IMG/VR virus record: IMGVR_UViG_3300005583_000011
Location: 1-26,617 of that record
DNA from: a virus
Reading direction: 5' to 3' (one strand)
Length of the DNA stretch: 26,617 bases
The position numbers were made by a program, and so were the translations under genes. The notes beneath the pieces are model-generated. The model had not been told where the DNA came from. It ran no database searches and was given only the letters and a program-made list of their open reading frames with translations. Shown piece after piece: positions 26,539 to 26,617 of this stretch (positions are counted from its first letter, which is position 1; the number at the start of each line of letters is the position of its first letter).

Positions 26539-26617
26539 GGCCAGACGGGCAGGGCCAGACGGGCAGGGCCAGACGGGCAGGGCCAGACGGGCAGGGCCAG
26601 ACGGGCAGGGCCAGACG
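26539..26617 (+). repeat. 14-bp tandem repeats reaching the window end
   Basis: Unit GGCCAGACGGGCAG starts at 26539, 26553, 26567, 26581, 26595 and 26609; the last is cut by the window end, so the array may continue. A perfect array of this kind often stops an assembly. Confidence 0.95.

Noticed and set aside
1-26617. tRNA genes, rRNA, integrase or insertion sequences
   Set aside because: None recognised on either strand by eye. No integrase or transposase is visible, so a prophage state cannot be supported from this window.

Overview
The window looks like part of a tailed bacteriophage genome, or a prophage-like contig, of high-GC composition. The most likely host is an alphaproteobacterium. 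The phage assignment rests on a small terminase subunit, a giant virion polyvalent protein, a lysis cassette and a complete replication module with a family A DNA polymerase. The host guess rests on a GcrA-type regulator (an alphaproteobacterial family) and on sigma70-like promoters; no phage RNA polymerase is visible. Large terminase, portal, capsid and tail genes are not present and must lie outside the window.

Layout. (1) 1-3555 (+): 3' part of a very large virion polyvalent protein with an HEAFH metalloprotease-like motif and an LPD38-like region. (2) 3580-6271: one minus-strand small gene, then a tight plus-strand run of very small genes: a holin-like membrane peptide, two basic 47-48 aa proteins, a DUF6321-like protein, a lipoprotein, a 73 aa protein and a GH108 endolysin. 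(3) 6222-10603 (-): a translationally coupled operon read toward the endolysin: VRR-NUC nuclease, SNF2 helicase, small proteins, DUF551-like protein, HTH protein, GcrA-like regulator, a conserved protein of possible acyltransferase type, and a zinc ribbon. (4) 10604-10716: divergent control region with an inverted repeat. (5) 10717-17751 (+): replication module: DUF2800-like PD-(D/E)XK nuclease, putative ssDNA-binding protein, DNA polymerase A, primase-helicase and an HNH-AP2 endonuclease, closed by a bidirectional terminator. (6) 17822-24984 (-): about 14 mostly small genes, including a PPCQ-motif protein, a short beta-clamp-like protein, an ArdC-like antirestriction protein, a zinc ribbon and a DUF7227-like protein. 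(7) 24985-26617: non-coding or repeat-rich DNA around the small terminase gene (25608-26270, +), ending in palindromes, direct repeats, an alternating purine/pyrimidine tract and 14-bp tandem repeats.

The most unusual feature is region 6. Eleven of its genes are preceded by a near-identical leader: a GC-rich hairpin with compensatory stem changes, a conserved linker, a Shine-Dalgarno sequence and the ATG. Three minus-strand promoters with nearly the same sequence serve the array. Two further palindromic repeat families are interleaved: GCATACGGTATGC, usually just after stop codons, and a 24-28 bp palindrome around CTTATGCCGGCATAAG that recurs next to the terminase gene. This looks like a cassette expression architecture, similar in principle to the start-associated sequences of some mycobacteriophages but different in sequence.

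How the genes fit together. The plus-strand module from 10717 supplies DNA synthesis (polymerase, primase-helicase, nuclease). The minus operon from 10603 supplies recombination or repair enzymes and regulators, including a GcrA-like factor that could redirect host transcription. The cassette array probably holds early host-takeover and anti-defence functions (ArdC-like protein, clamp). The left side carries late lysis and virion genes. All functional names are from sequence motifs read by eye; no database search was run.
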